The notes beneath the pieces were generated by a model. It did not search any database. It was not told where the DNA came from and saw only the letters and a list, made by a program, of their open reading frames with translations. Of a DNA stretch of 7,369 nt, positions 1-6,460 are shown in pieces. The number at the start of each line of letters is the position of its first letter. The first letter of the stretch is position 1. The stretch is from Thermoleophilia bacterium (lineage in GTDB: Bacteria > Actinomycetota > Thermoleophilia > Gaiellales > Gaiellaceae): assembly GCA_029858755.1 (NCBI GenBank), contig JAOUEK010000087.1, forward strand, positions 1-7,369, in the 5' to 3' direction. Both the position numbers and the translations under genes were made by a program.

Positions 1-886
1 GTTCGTGCTCCGGCCGGCGGCACTCGGCACGTCGAGCCGCGTCGCGGTCGTGATGCCCACGAACACGTGGCAGGCCTACAACTTCTACGACGCCGACGGC
101 GACGGGTGGGGCGACACGTGGTACGCGGGCGGGGCACCTGCCGTCGCGCTCGACCGCCCGTACCGCGACCGCGGCGTCCCGCCGCGGTTTCGCCGCTACG
201 ACTTCCCGTTCCTGCGCTGGCTGCAGAAGCGTGGCCACGACCCGGAGTTCCTCAGCGAGGAAGACGTGGAGACGATCGGCGGCGACGCGCTGCGGCGCGC
301 GTACGACCTCGTCGTCTTCCCCGGGCACACGGAGTACGTGACCGAGCGTGAGTACGACGCCGTGGAGCGCTTTCGCGACCTGGGCGGTCGGCTCGTGTTC
401 CTGTCCGCGAACAACTTCTTCTGGAAGGTCGAGCGGCGGGGACGGGAGCTCCGCCGCGTCGGGCTGTGGCGCGAGCTCGGGCGGCCCGAGGCGCGCCTGC
501 TCGGTGTCCAGTACCGGGCGAACGACGACGGCTCGCGGCAGGGCGTCTACTACCTCGTCGGCGCCGACCGCGTGCCGTGGCTCTTCGAGGGGACGGGGCT
601 CGGGGCCGAGTCGACGCTCGGCGACCAGGTGGGCGGCTACGGGATCGAGGTCGACGGCATCACCGAGGACTCGCCGGAGGGGACGATCCTCGTCGGGCTC
701 GTGCCGAGCCTCTTCGGCCCCGGCCTGCACGGCGAGATGGCCTACTACGAGACCGACGCAGGCGCCCGCGTCTTCTCGGCGGGCACCCTCGACTTCTGCT
801 CGTCGCTGCTCGTCGCGCCGGTGACGCGGATGCTCGACAACCTGTGGTGGCACATGACGAGCGACGTGCCGACGCCGGCCGGGTAG
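1..886 (+). CDS. N,N-dimethylformamidase large-subunit-like protein, C-terminal part (5' end outside the window)
   Basis: The reading frame is open to the left edge, so the GTG at 5 is probably internal and the true start lies outside; residues here count from that GTG. About 294 residues remain. They match, by recognition, the C-terminal amidotransferase-like domain of the N,N-dimethylformamidase beta-subunit family (DUF6605 type): NTWQAYN at 20-26, a wL..GHD segment near 72-79, the GHTEY motif at 107-111 (family form GHxEYW, here V follows) and GGRLVFLSANNFFW at 127-140. Known dimethylformamidases hydrolyse the amide using an iron held by Tyr/Glu side chains, but most relatives have no known substrate, so the reaction is not assigned. 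An unusual Asp-rich stretch, DADGDGWGD at 29-37, follows NTWQAYN and looks like a calcium-binding loop. The TAG stop lies 3 bases from the convergent MFS stop. Family call fairly sure, function unsure. Confidence 0.72.
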   Translation, partial: FVLRPAALGTSSRVAVVMPTNTWQAYNFYDADGDGWGDTWYAGGAPAVALDRPYRDRGVPPRFRRYDFPFLRWLQKRGHDPEFLSEEDVETIGGDALRRAYDLVVFPGHTEYVTEREYDAVERFRDLGGRLVFLSANNFFWKVERRGRELRRVGLWRELGRPEARLLGVQYRANDDGSRQGVYYLVGADRVPWLFEGTGLGAESTLGDQVGGYGIEVDGITEDSPEGTILVGLVPSLFGPGLHGEMAYYETDAGARVFSAGTLDFCSSLLVAPVTRMLDNLWWHMTSDVPTPAG

Positions 887-899
887 CCGTCAGGCCGGC
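874..899. terminator. Possible two-way hairpin between convergent stops
   Basis: A perfect 7-bp inverted repeat (GCCGGCC at 874-880, GGCCGGC at 893-899) has a 12-base loop that contains both the TAG stop of the rightward gene (884-886) and the TGA stop of the leftward MFS gene (890-892). No T-run follows on either strand, so it is not a standard intrinsic terminator. It could slow polymerase from both sides or be a chance product of the GC-rich sequence. Confidence 0.3.
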
Positions 900-2104
900 T
901 CCGGCGCGGCCGCCGGCGGCTGGCGGAAGGCGACCGCGGCGAAGGGGATCGTGGCGAGCAGTTGCCCGGCGGCGACGATCAGGAACACCGTCCGTGGGCC
1001 GAGGCTCTCCAGCAGCGGTCCTGCGATCGCGTACCCGACCGGACCGGCGAGCATGGCGACGGTGATCACCGCGGTCGTCACCTTGGGCCGGAGCCGTGGC
1101 GGCGTTCGCGTCGTGATCACCGCGATCAGCGGGGCGTTGACCAGTGGGCCGAAGAACGACGACACGGCGAGCGCGGCCATCACGCCGACGACCGGCAACT
1201 CCAGGCCGAGCACGAACACGGGCAGGGTGAGCGCCACGAAGGCGGTGGCGCCCAGGCGAAGCGGGTCGTGGCGGCCCACGACGCGCACCGCGACGATGCT
1301 GCCGGCGACCGCCCCCGCCCCGAGCGCCGCGAAGAACGCGCCCGCGACACGGGAGCTGCCGTCGAACTCCTCGAAGGCAAGCACCGGCAGCCCCGCCGCC
1401 AGCATCATCCCCAGGCCGTTGGCCACCATCGCCGTGACACCGAGCACGCGCAGCACCCGGTCGCGGAAGAGGAAGCGGATCCCCGCGAGCACCCCGCGAC
1501 TCGTCTCGTCGGGCTGGGCCGGCTCGTGCTGCGGCACGAACAGGCCGAGCACCGCAAAGGAGATCAGGAAGGTGGCGGCGTCGACGTAGAGGACGTTCGT
1601 GGCGCCGATCGTCGCGATCAGGACACCCGCCAGCGCCGGCCCGAGCAGGGCGGTCGCGCGCCGCGCCCCCTCGACGATCGCGTTGGCCTGGCTGACGAGG
1701 CGCTCGTCGTCGCCGAGGATCTCCGGCAGCACGAGCACCTGGGACGAGAAGTAGGGGGCGATGAAGACCCCGACGAGCGCGACGATCACCAGCAACAGCG
1801 GAAACGTGAGCAGCCCCGCCTGGTGCAGCAGCGGCACCGACACCATCAGCGGCGCCCGCGCGAGGTCGCCGAGCAGCATCGTGTTGCGGGCGCCGAGCCG
1901 GGCCACGATCGCGCCGCTCGGGATGCCGAGCACCGCCACGGGGAGGATCTCGACGGCCAGCACCACGCCCATGCGGGTCGCCGACCCGGTCGTCTCGAGG
2001 ACGAACCAGGGAAGCGCGAGGAAGGTCATCTGCGTGCCGAGCGCAGAGACGACCTGGGCGGTGATCAGCGCCCCGATCGAGCGCTGGCGGAGCGGCGAGG
2101 GCAT
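890..2104 (-). CDS. MFS exporter (MFS_3 / EntS-MefA-like drug or metabolite efflux)
   Basis: A 404-residue inner-membrane protein, the usual length for a 12-helix major facilitator, with long hydrophobic segments alternating with short charged loops. The N-terminal part has the look of the MFS_3 branch (enterobactin exporter EntS, macrolide exporter Mef): ALPWFVLETTGSATRMG at 30-46, followed by a motif-A-like loop GIPSGAIVARLGARNTML at 60-77 between helices 2 and 3. Such proteins export small molecules in exchange for protons. The substrate cannot be read from the sequence. The ATG start lies 15 bases after the TGA of the upstream aminopeptidase; an AAGG 12-13 bases before the ATG is a weak, distant ribosome site, so translation may depend on the upstream gene. 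Probably co-transcribed with the peptidase and so under the same TetR-type control. Confidence 0.85.
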   Translation of the reverse strand: MPSPLRQRSIGALITAQVVSALGTQMTFLALPWFVLETTGSATRMGVVLAVEILPVAVLGIPSGAIVARLGARNTMLLGDLARAPLMVSVPLLHQAGLLTFPLLLVIVALVGVFIAPYFSSQVLVLPEILGDDERLVSQANAIVEGARRATALLGPALAGVLIATIGATNVLYVDAATFLISFAVLGLFVPQHEPAQPDETSRGVLAGIRFLFRDRVLRVLGVTAMVANGLGMMLAAGLPVLAFEEFDGSSRVAGAFFAALGAGAVAGSIVAVRVVGRHDPLRLGATAFVALTLPVFVLGLELPVVGVMAALAVSSFFGPLVNAPLIAVITTRTPPRLRPKVTTAVITVAMLAGPVGYAIAGPLLESLGPRTVFLIVAAGQLLATIPFAAVAFRQPPAAAPEPA

Positions 2105-2119
2105 CGCGGCGCGGCGCCT

Positions 2120-3196
2120 TCAGACGAGCCAGCGCCCGTCCTGCTGCACGACCTCGCCGTCGAGCTCGATGCGCCCGCCGTCGCGGAGGTCCTTGACGAT
2201 GTCCCAGTGGATCGCCGACTCGTTCGTGCCGCCAACCTCGGCGATGCCCTTGCCCAGCGCGAGGTGCACGGTGCCGTCGATCTTCTCGTCGAAGAGGGTG
2301 TTGCGCATGTAGCGCGTGATGCCGGGGTTGCAGCCGATGCCGAGCTCGCCCAGGAACCGCGCGCCCTCGTCCTGGTCGAGCACCTGCCGCAGGAACTCCT
2401 CGTTCGTGTCCGCCGAGGCATCGACGACGCGGCCGCTCTCGAAGCGGAGGCGGATCCCCTGCAACTCACGTCCTCCGTACACGGCGGGGAACTCCGTGAA
2501 CGCGATCTCGCCCTCGGCGGAGTCCTCCACCGGGGAGGTGAAGAACTCCCCACCGGGCACGTTCTTGCCGCCGGCGTCGACCTCGGTTCGCCTGCCCTCG
2601 ATCGAGAGCGTCAGGTCGGTGCCGGCGGCGACGATGCGCACCGTCGTCGCCGCGTCGAAGCGGTCGGCGTAGCGCCGCATTCGCACGCGCTCCGCGTCCC
2701 AGTCGAGCAGGCACGCGCCGTAGAGGAAGTCGGCGAAGTCCTGCGTGGACATCCCCGCCTCCTGTGCGAGGGCCGGCGTCGGGTACTGGCAGCCGACCCA
2801 CGGCACGCCCTCGTTCGCCAGCCGTTGGAGTGCCGGCGCGAATGCCAGCTGCAGTGCCTGGAGTCGCTCGGGTGCGAGACCCGCACCCTCGCGCGTGTTC
2901 TCCGGAGCCTGCACCTGGATCAGCGCGTCGCAGGTCATGATCGCGTGACGGTCGACGTCGGGCATCGTCGCGAGCAGCTCCATCGGCGCCTCCTTCGCCC
3001 AGCTGAGGCTGCCGAGACCGCCGAAGCCGATGCGGAGGTTCGCGTAGGCAGCCCGGCGGCCGATCAGCGCGGCGATCTCCTCGACCAGCGGACGACCTTC
3101 GGGGGACGAGATCACGAGCACCTGCCAGCCGGGCTGCACGCCGACACACTCGTCGACGAGCAGCTCCGCATACCTGGCGTCGCGGGGATCAGCCAC
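2120..3196 (-). CDS. M29-family metalloaminopeptidase (AmpS/PepS-like)
   Basis: A 358-residue protein, close to the usual size of M29 aminopeptidases, which remove N-terminal residues from peptides in the cytosol using two metal ions. The family's metal ligands appear intact: Glu217 (GGEFFTSP), Glu284 (FLGELGIG), His311 (TVHLALG), His330 and Asp332 (IHWD). The NTLFDEK block (299-305) is also typical. The start chosen is the GTG at 3196 (MADPRDARYAELL), because M29 proteins begin at this point. Starts further upstream would read through the A+T-rich promoter and, at 3286, into the divergent TetR gene. There is no ribosome-binding site before the GTG, but a promoter positioned to start transcription at the GTG itself fits a leaderless mRNA. 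First gene of a likely operon with the MFS exporter. Physiological substrate unknown. Confidence 0.88.
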   Translation of the reverse strand: MADPRDARYAELLVDECVGVQPGWQVLVISSPEGRPLVEEIAALIGRRAAYANLRIGFGGLGSLSWAKEAPMELLATMPDVDRHAIMTCDALIQVQAPENTREGAGLAPERLQALQLAFAPALQRLANEGVPWVGCQYPTPALAQEAGMSTQDFADFLYGACLLDWDAERVRMRRYADRFDAATTVRIVAAGTDLTLSIEGRRTEVDAGGKNVPGGEFFTSPVEDSAEGEIAFTEFPAVYGGRELQGIRLRFESGRVVDASADTNEEFLRQVLDQDEGARFLGELGIGCNPGITRYMRNTLFDEKIDGTVHLALGKGIAEVGGTNESAIHWDIVKDLRDGGRIELDGEVVQQDGRWLV

Positions 3197-3202
3197 GAGT
3201 CG

Positions 3203-3231
3203 ATAATAAGACGTACGTACTGTTTTGTAAA
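3203..3231 (-). promoter_or_regulatory. sigma70-type promoter of the aminopeptidase-MFS operon
   Basis: Read on the minus strand: a -35 box TTTACA (3231-3226, one mismatch to TTGACA), a spacer of exactly 17 bases, and a -10 box TATTAT (3208-3203, one mismatch to TATAAT). The expected transcription start, 7 bases past the -10 box, falls at 3196, the first base of the peptidase GTG. The local A+T richness stands out against the surrounding DNA. Boxes are seen directly; the start site is inferred. Confidence 0.7.
3207..3222. promoter_or_regulatory. Likely TetR (AcnR-type) operator in the divergent promoter
   Basis: The 16-base site TAAGACGTACGTACTG fits CAGNACnnncGTACTG, the AcnR operator consensus as I remember it from corynebacteria, at all but two specified positions. 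It contains the perfect palindromes ACGTACGT (3211-3218) and GTACGTAC (3213-3220). It sits almost exactly in the middle of the 17-base spacer of the peptidase promoter and just upstream of the TetR -10 box, the classic place for a repressor to block both genes. The match to a remembered consensus is not proof of binding. Confidence 0.55.
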
Positions 3232-3233
3232 AT
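3228..3233 (+). promoter_or_regulatory. -10 box of the TetR gene; probable leaderless start
   Basis: TAAAAT matches TATAAT at five of six positions. Seven bases on lies 3240, the A of the TetR ATG, which predicts a leaderless transcript. No good -35 box is seen at the usual distance. The purine run GAGGG at 3234-3238 is only one base from the ATG, too close to be a normal ribosome site. It overlaps the peptidase -35 region on the other strand, so the two promoters should compete. Confidence 0.5.
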
Positions 3234-3239
3234 GAGGGC

Positions 3240-3845
3240 ATGCCGAAGATCAGCGAGGAGCAGAGAGCGGAGAGGATCGACCGCATCCTCGCGGGCGCGC
3301 GGCGCTGCTTCGCCCAGTACGGCTACGAGGGCGCGACCGTGGCGCGGCTCGAAGAGGAGATCGGGCTCTCGCGCGGCGCGATCTTCAACTGGTTCCCCTC
3401 CAAGGAGGAGCTCTTCGTCGAGCTGGCACGGCGAGACAACCACCGGCTGCTCTCGCTCTTCGCCGACGAGGGGTTCGAGGCGCTCGTGCGCGCGGTCACC
3501 GAGGAAGACGCCGACTGGCTCGCCGTGTACCTCGAGTTCGGGCGCCGCCTACGCGCCGACCCCGATTTCCGACAGCAGTGGCAGGAGCGAGCCGCTCCGG
3601 GCGTGCGCGAGCGTGTGCACTCCCTGCTCCAGGCAGGGCAGGCGGAGGGAAGCGTCCGCGACGACCTGACCGTCGACCAGCTCGGCCGCTTCCTCGGGCT
3701 CGTCGTCGACGGGATCGTCGTGCAGCGCGGCATGGGCTTCGACCCGCCCGACGCCGACGCGGTGGTCGTGCTGGCGGAGGACGCGATCGCGCCGCGAGGC
3801 GCGCGGCGCCGGCGCGCTCAGCGCAAGGCGAGCTCGGCAGCGTAG
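3240..3845 (+). CDS. TetR-family repressor, AcnR-like
   Basis: A 201-residue TetR-type regulator. The N-terminal DNA-binding part runs from about residue 13 to 59: ILAGARRCFAQYGYEGATV (16-34), then helix-turn-helix with recognition segment SRGAIFNWFPSKEEL (44-58). This block closely resembles, from memory, AcnR, the TetR repressor of the aconitase gene in Corynebacterium (GARRCFAEHGYEGATV, SRGAIFHHF). Residues 60-185 form the helical ligand and dimer domain, which is divergent and gives no clue to the ligand; AcnR itself is reported to sense citrate-Mg. The tail is basic (RGARRRR...). The gene stands back to back with the aminopeptidase over a 43-base gap holding an AcnR-like site, so autoregulation and control of the peptidase-MFS pair are likely. 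No aconitase gene is in the window. The 3' end overlaps the transglycosylase gene by 28 bases. Family certain, AcnR subgroup likely. Confidence 0.9.
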   Translation: MPKISEEQRAERIDRILAGARRCFAQYGYEGATVARLEEEIGLSRGAIFNWFPSKEELFVELARRDNHRLLSLFADEGFEALVRAVTEEDADWLAVYLEFGRRLRADPDFRQQWQERAAPGVRERVHSLLQAGQAEGSVRDDLTVDQLGRFLGLVVDGIVVQRGMGFDPPDADAVVVLAEDAIAPRGARRRRAQRKASSAA

Positions 3846-4369
3846 GCGCTGCGGTAGACCAACCGCAGCCGGAGCACCTTGCCCACGTACGCCCGGGTCT
3901 CGGGGAACCGCACCCCGAGCCCCTGTGCCCGCCAGCGGTCGACGTTGCCCTGCCCGGCGTGGTAGGCGGCGAGCGCCGTCTCCAGATCGCCGTAGCGGCG
4001 GAGCAGGCTGCGCAGGTACCAGGACCCGTAGCGGACGTTGATCTCCGGGTCGAGCAGGTCCGAGGCGACGAAGCGCGCGCCGCCCGTGCGCAGCGCAATC
4101 CCATTCGCCGTCTCCGGAAGGAGCTGCATCAGCCCCACCGCCCCGGCGGATGACTCGGCACGCGCGTCGAACCGGCTCTCCGTGTAGATCACGGCGGCGA
4201 GCAGCGCCGGGTCGAGGTCGTAGTTCCGCGCGTGCCCGATCACGATCGCCTCGTAGCGGAGCGGGTAGCGGGCGCGGAGGTACCAGCTCGGCTCGCTGCG
4301 AAGCACGTACGCCGCCGAGGCGGCGAGCGCGACCGCGCCCACCAGCACGATGACGAGCGCGCGCCTCAC
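3818..4369 (-). CDS. Membrane-anchored lytic transglycosylase (SLT domain)
   Basis: A 183-residue protein with one N-terminal membrane helix (about 4-23, RRALVIVLVGAVALAASAAY) and an SLT/lysozyme-like domain from about 40. The catalytic Glu is E64 in YTESRF; the GLMQLLPETA block (79-88), NVRYGSWYL (111-119) and AYHAG (135-139; AYNAG in most relatives) are all present. Enzymes of this fold cut peptidoglycan between MurNAc and GlcNAc to give 1,6-anhydro ends, on the outer face of the membrane. The start is the GTG at 4369, whose GTGA overlaps the coaE stop by 4 bases, implying translational coupling; frame upstream of it is coaE shadow. Last gene of the rpsA-coaE operon. Its stop lies within the convergent TetR gene's last codons. 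Confidence 0.88.
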   Translation of the reverse strand: MRRALVIVLVGAVALAASAAYVLRSEPSWYLRARYPLRYEAIVIGHARNYDLDPALLAAVIYTESRFDARAESSAGAVGLMQLLPETANGIALRTGGARFVASDLLDPEINVRYGSWYLRSLLRRYGDLETALAAYHAGQGNVDRWRAQGLGVRFPETRAYVGKVLRLRLVYRSAYAAELALR

Positions 4370-4998
4370 TCCCCAACAGTGCCGGGACCGGGCACCCGGC
4401 GGCGGAGATCCTCCATCGTCTCGACGACCCACGCGTCCAGGTCCTCGAAGCTCCCGATGTTCTGGTAGTGGTAGTCGGCCCGAGCCACCTTCTCGCGGTC
4501 GGGAAGCAGGCGCTCGTCCCGGTCGTCGCGCGGGACGCGGCGCCGCTGCTCCCGGAGCTTTGCGGGCGCGGTGACCACGATCACCGCGTCGAAGCGCTCT
4601 TCGGCGCCCACCTCGTAGAGCAGCGGCACCTCGGTCACGCAGACCTCCGGGGGCTCCGGGAGCGCTGCGAGCTGCTCCCGCCACCGGAGGTACTCCGACG
4701 AGACGAGCGGGTGCAACAGCCCTTCCAGCCAGGCGAGCGCCTCGGAGTCGCCGAAGACCCTGCGACCGATCGCGGTGCGATCGGGGCGCCCGTCGTCGCC
4801 GAGGATCTCGTCGCCGAATCGCTCCACCAGCGCGTCGCGGACGGCGTCGTCCGCGGCCAGCAGGTGGTGGACGATCTCGTCGCTGGAGACGGTCGCTGCG
4901 CCGTGCGCGCGGAACGCGGCGAGCGCGGTCGACTTGCCGGCGCCGATGCCGCCCGTGATCGCGACCGCGATCGGCCTCCGCGGCCCTCCGCGAGGCAC
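4366..4998 (-). CDS. coaE: Dephospho-CoA kinase
   Basis: Catalyses the last step of coenzyme A synthesis, phosphorylating dephospho-CoA at the ribose 3'-OH with ATP in the cytosol. The 210 residues carry the P-loop GGIGAGKS (16-23), a SSDEI segment (38-42; DADxI in most relatives, with the second Asp kept as D40), LEGLLHPLV (91-99) and VPLLYEVG (124-131). The lid region (about 146-175) is Arg/Asp-rich and reads RDDRDERLLPDREKVARADY rather than the usual RL..R.....A..R...Q pattern, so it is divergent but collinear. The start is GTG, 7 bases after the rpsA stop, with only a weak purine-rich AGGG upstream. rpsA-coaE adjacency is common in Actinobacteria (for example Mycobacterium tuberculosis). 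The stop overlaps the transglycosylase start. Confidence 0.93.
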   Translation of the reverse strand: MPRGGPRRPIAVAITGGIGAGKSTALAAFRAHGAATVSSDEIVHHLLAADDAVRDALVERFGDEILGDDGRPDRTAIGRRVFGDSEALAWLEGLLHPLVSSEYLRWREQLAALPEPPEVCVTEVPLLYEVGAEERFDAVIVVTAPAKLREQRRRVPRDDRDERLLPDREKVARADYHYQNIGSFEDLDAWVVETMEDLRRRVPGPGTVGE

Positions 4999-5005
4999 GC
5001 CCGCC

Positions 5006-6460
5006 CTACGAGGAGCTCTCGTCGACCTCGGGCTCGGCGTCCGCAGGCTCGACGTCCGCGGGCTCGACGTCCGCAGGCTCGGCCGGCGCCTCGGTGTCCG
5101 TCACGACCTCGACCTCGGCGTCCACCGTGGCCGCGACCGCGGCTGTCTCCTCCTCTGCGGCGAGCACCTCGACCTGCGCTGCTGCCTCGGCCTCCGCCTC
5201 CGGCTCCGCGTCCGACTCGGCTACTGCCTCCGCAGGCTCCCCGACGGCCGCGACCGTCGTCGGGAATGCCTCTTCGGAGAGCTTCAAGTCCGGCGTGGGC
5301 ACGTCGTGCACGGACGGCTGCCCGTCGGGGCGGGGCAACGGCGTCGCGCCCTCCTCGACCCGCTTCAGCGAGAGCGAGAGGCGCCGGCGGTCACCGTCGA
5401 CCTCGAGCACGAGCACGTTCACGGGCTGGCCCTGCGAGACGACCTCGCGCGGGTTCTCGACGTGGTGGCTCGCGAGCTCGGAGATGTGGACGAGCCCCTC
5501 CACGCCGGGGAGGATCTCGACGAAGGCGCCGAACGTGACCACCTTCGTCACGCGACCCTCGACGACGTCTCCCTCCTCGTAGTGGTCGAGCACCTGCTGC
5601 CACGGGTCGGCCTGCGTCTGCTTGAGCCCCAGCGAGATGCGCTGGCGCTCGCGGTCTATGTCGAGCACCTTCACCTCGACCGTCTGGCCGATATCCAGCA
5701 CCTCGGACGGGTGGTTGACGTGCGACCAGGAGAGCTCGGAGATGTGGATCAGCCCGTCCATGCCCTCGAGGTCGACGAAGGCGCCGAAGTCCACGATGTT
5801 GGAGATCGTGCCCTCGACCACGTCGCCGGGGCTGAGGCGGTCGAGGATCGCCTGGCGCATCTCCTTGCGCTCGTCCTCGAGCACCGCACGGCGCGAGAGC
5901 ACCACGTTGTTCCGCGACCGGTTGAGCTCGATCACCTTGCAGCGGAGCTCCTTGCCGAGGAAGTCGTCCAGGTCGTGCACGCGCCGGATGTCGACGAGCG
6001 ACGCGGGCAGGAACCCGCGGACGCCGAGATCGAGGATGAGGCCGCCCTTGACGACCTCGATCACACGGCCGTTGACCGGGTCGCCGCTCTCGGCGGCGCC
6101 CTCGATCGCCTTCCACGCGAGCTCGAACCGCGCCCGCTTCTTCGAGAGGATCAGCCGCCCTTCGGCGTCCTCCTTGGTCATCACGAGCGCGTCGATCTCG
6201 TCGCCCACGGAGACCTCGTCGGCCGGGTTCACGCTCCGCCGGATCGACAGCTCCGCGACCGGGATCACGCCCTCGCTCTTGTAGCCGATGTCGACGAGCA
6301 CCTCGTCCTTGTCGACGCGGACGACGGTGCCGTGCACGACCTCGCCCTCGTTGATCGTGGGGAAGGTCGCGTCGTAGTCGGGGACGAGCTCGCCGTCGGG
6401 GCCGGTCGTCCAGACCCCGTCCTCGGTCGTCGTTGGCTTTTCCACGGTGTCGTTGGTCAT
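5006..6460 (-). CDS. rpsA: 30S ribosomal protein S1
   Basis: A 484-residue protein with four S1 RNA-binding domains at about 38-109, 125-192, 211-280 and 296-366, the number usual in actinobacteria (six in Escherichia coli). Domains 3 and 4 show the clearest signature: VDFGAFVDLEGMDGLIHISE (223-242) and TFGAFVEILPGVEGLVHISE (309-328). S1 helps the 30S subunit bind and unfold mRNA. Residues 367-484 form a disordered-looking acidic tail rich in Ala, Glu, Val, Pro and Asp, ending in EPADV repeats and SSS. The ATG at 6460 has no ribosome-binding site (ATTCCCC precedes it), and a -10 box at 6478-6473 predicts a leader of only about 7 bases. First gene of the rpsA-coaE-transglycosylase operon. Confidence 0.96.
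   Translation of the reverse strand: MTNDTVEKPTTTEDGVWTTGPDGELVPDYDATFPTINEGEVVHGTVVRVDKDEVLVDIGYKSEGVIPVAELSIRRSVNPADEVSVGDEIDALVMTKEDAEGRLILSKKRARFELAWKAIEGAAESGDPVNGRVIEVVKGGLILDLGVRGFLPASLVDIRRVHDLDDFLGKELRCKVIELNRSRNNVVLSRRAVLEDERKEMRQAILDRLSPGDVVEGTISNIVDFGAFVDLEGMDGLIHISELSWSHVNHPSEVLDIGQTVEVKVLDIDRERQRISLGLKQTQADPWQQVLDHYEEGDVVEGRVTKVVTFGAFVEILPGVEGLVHISELASHHVENPREVVSQGQPVNVLVLEVDGDRRRLSLSLKRVEEGATPLPRPDGQPSVHDVPTPDLKLSEEAFPTTVAAVGEPAEAVAESDAEPEAEAEAAAQVEVLAAEEETAAVAATVDAEVEVVTDTEAPAEPADVEPADVEPADAEPEVDESSS
5031..5075 (-). repeat. 15-bp tandem repeat in the rpsA tail
   Basis: Three consecutive 15-base units (5031-5045, 5046-5060, 5061-5075) differ at only one or two positions each, followed by a decayed fourth copy at 5076-5090. 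They encode EPADA/EPADV pentapeptides in the acidic C-terminal tail of S1. The unit is a multiple of three, so copy-number change would keep the frame; strand slippage is the likely origin. Confidence 0.8.

Noticed and set aside
962..3235. 757-residue rightward open frame
   Set aside because: It lies opposite the MFS and peptidase genes. Its composition (Arg, His, Asp, Glu, Gly, Ala with no motifs) is typical of an antisense frame in GC-rich DNA, and both genes beneath it have clear family motifs.
3197..3286. Longer N-terminus for the aminopeptidase, from the ATG at 3286 or 3241
   Set aside because: The added residues would be encoded by the promoter/operator and by TetR codons, and do not look like the M29 N-terminus. 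The GTG at 3196 gives the family's usual start.
4370..4684. Longer N-terminus for the transglycosylase
   Set aside because: The extra part lies wholly within coaE in another frame and would put the signal anchor in the middle of the protein. The GTGA overlap marks the start.
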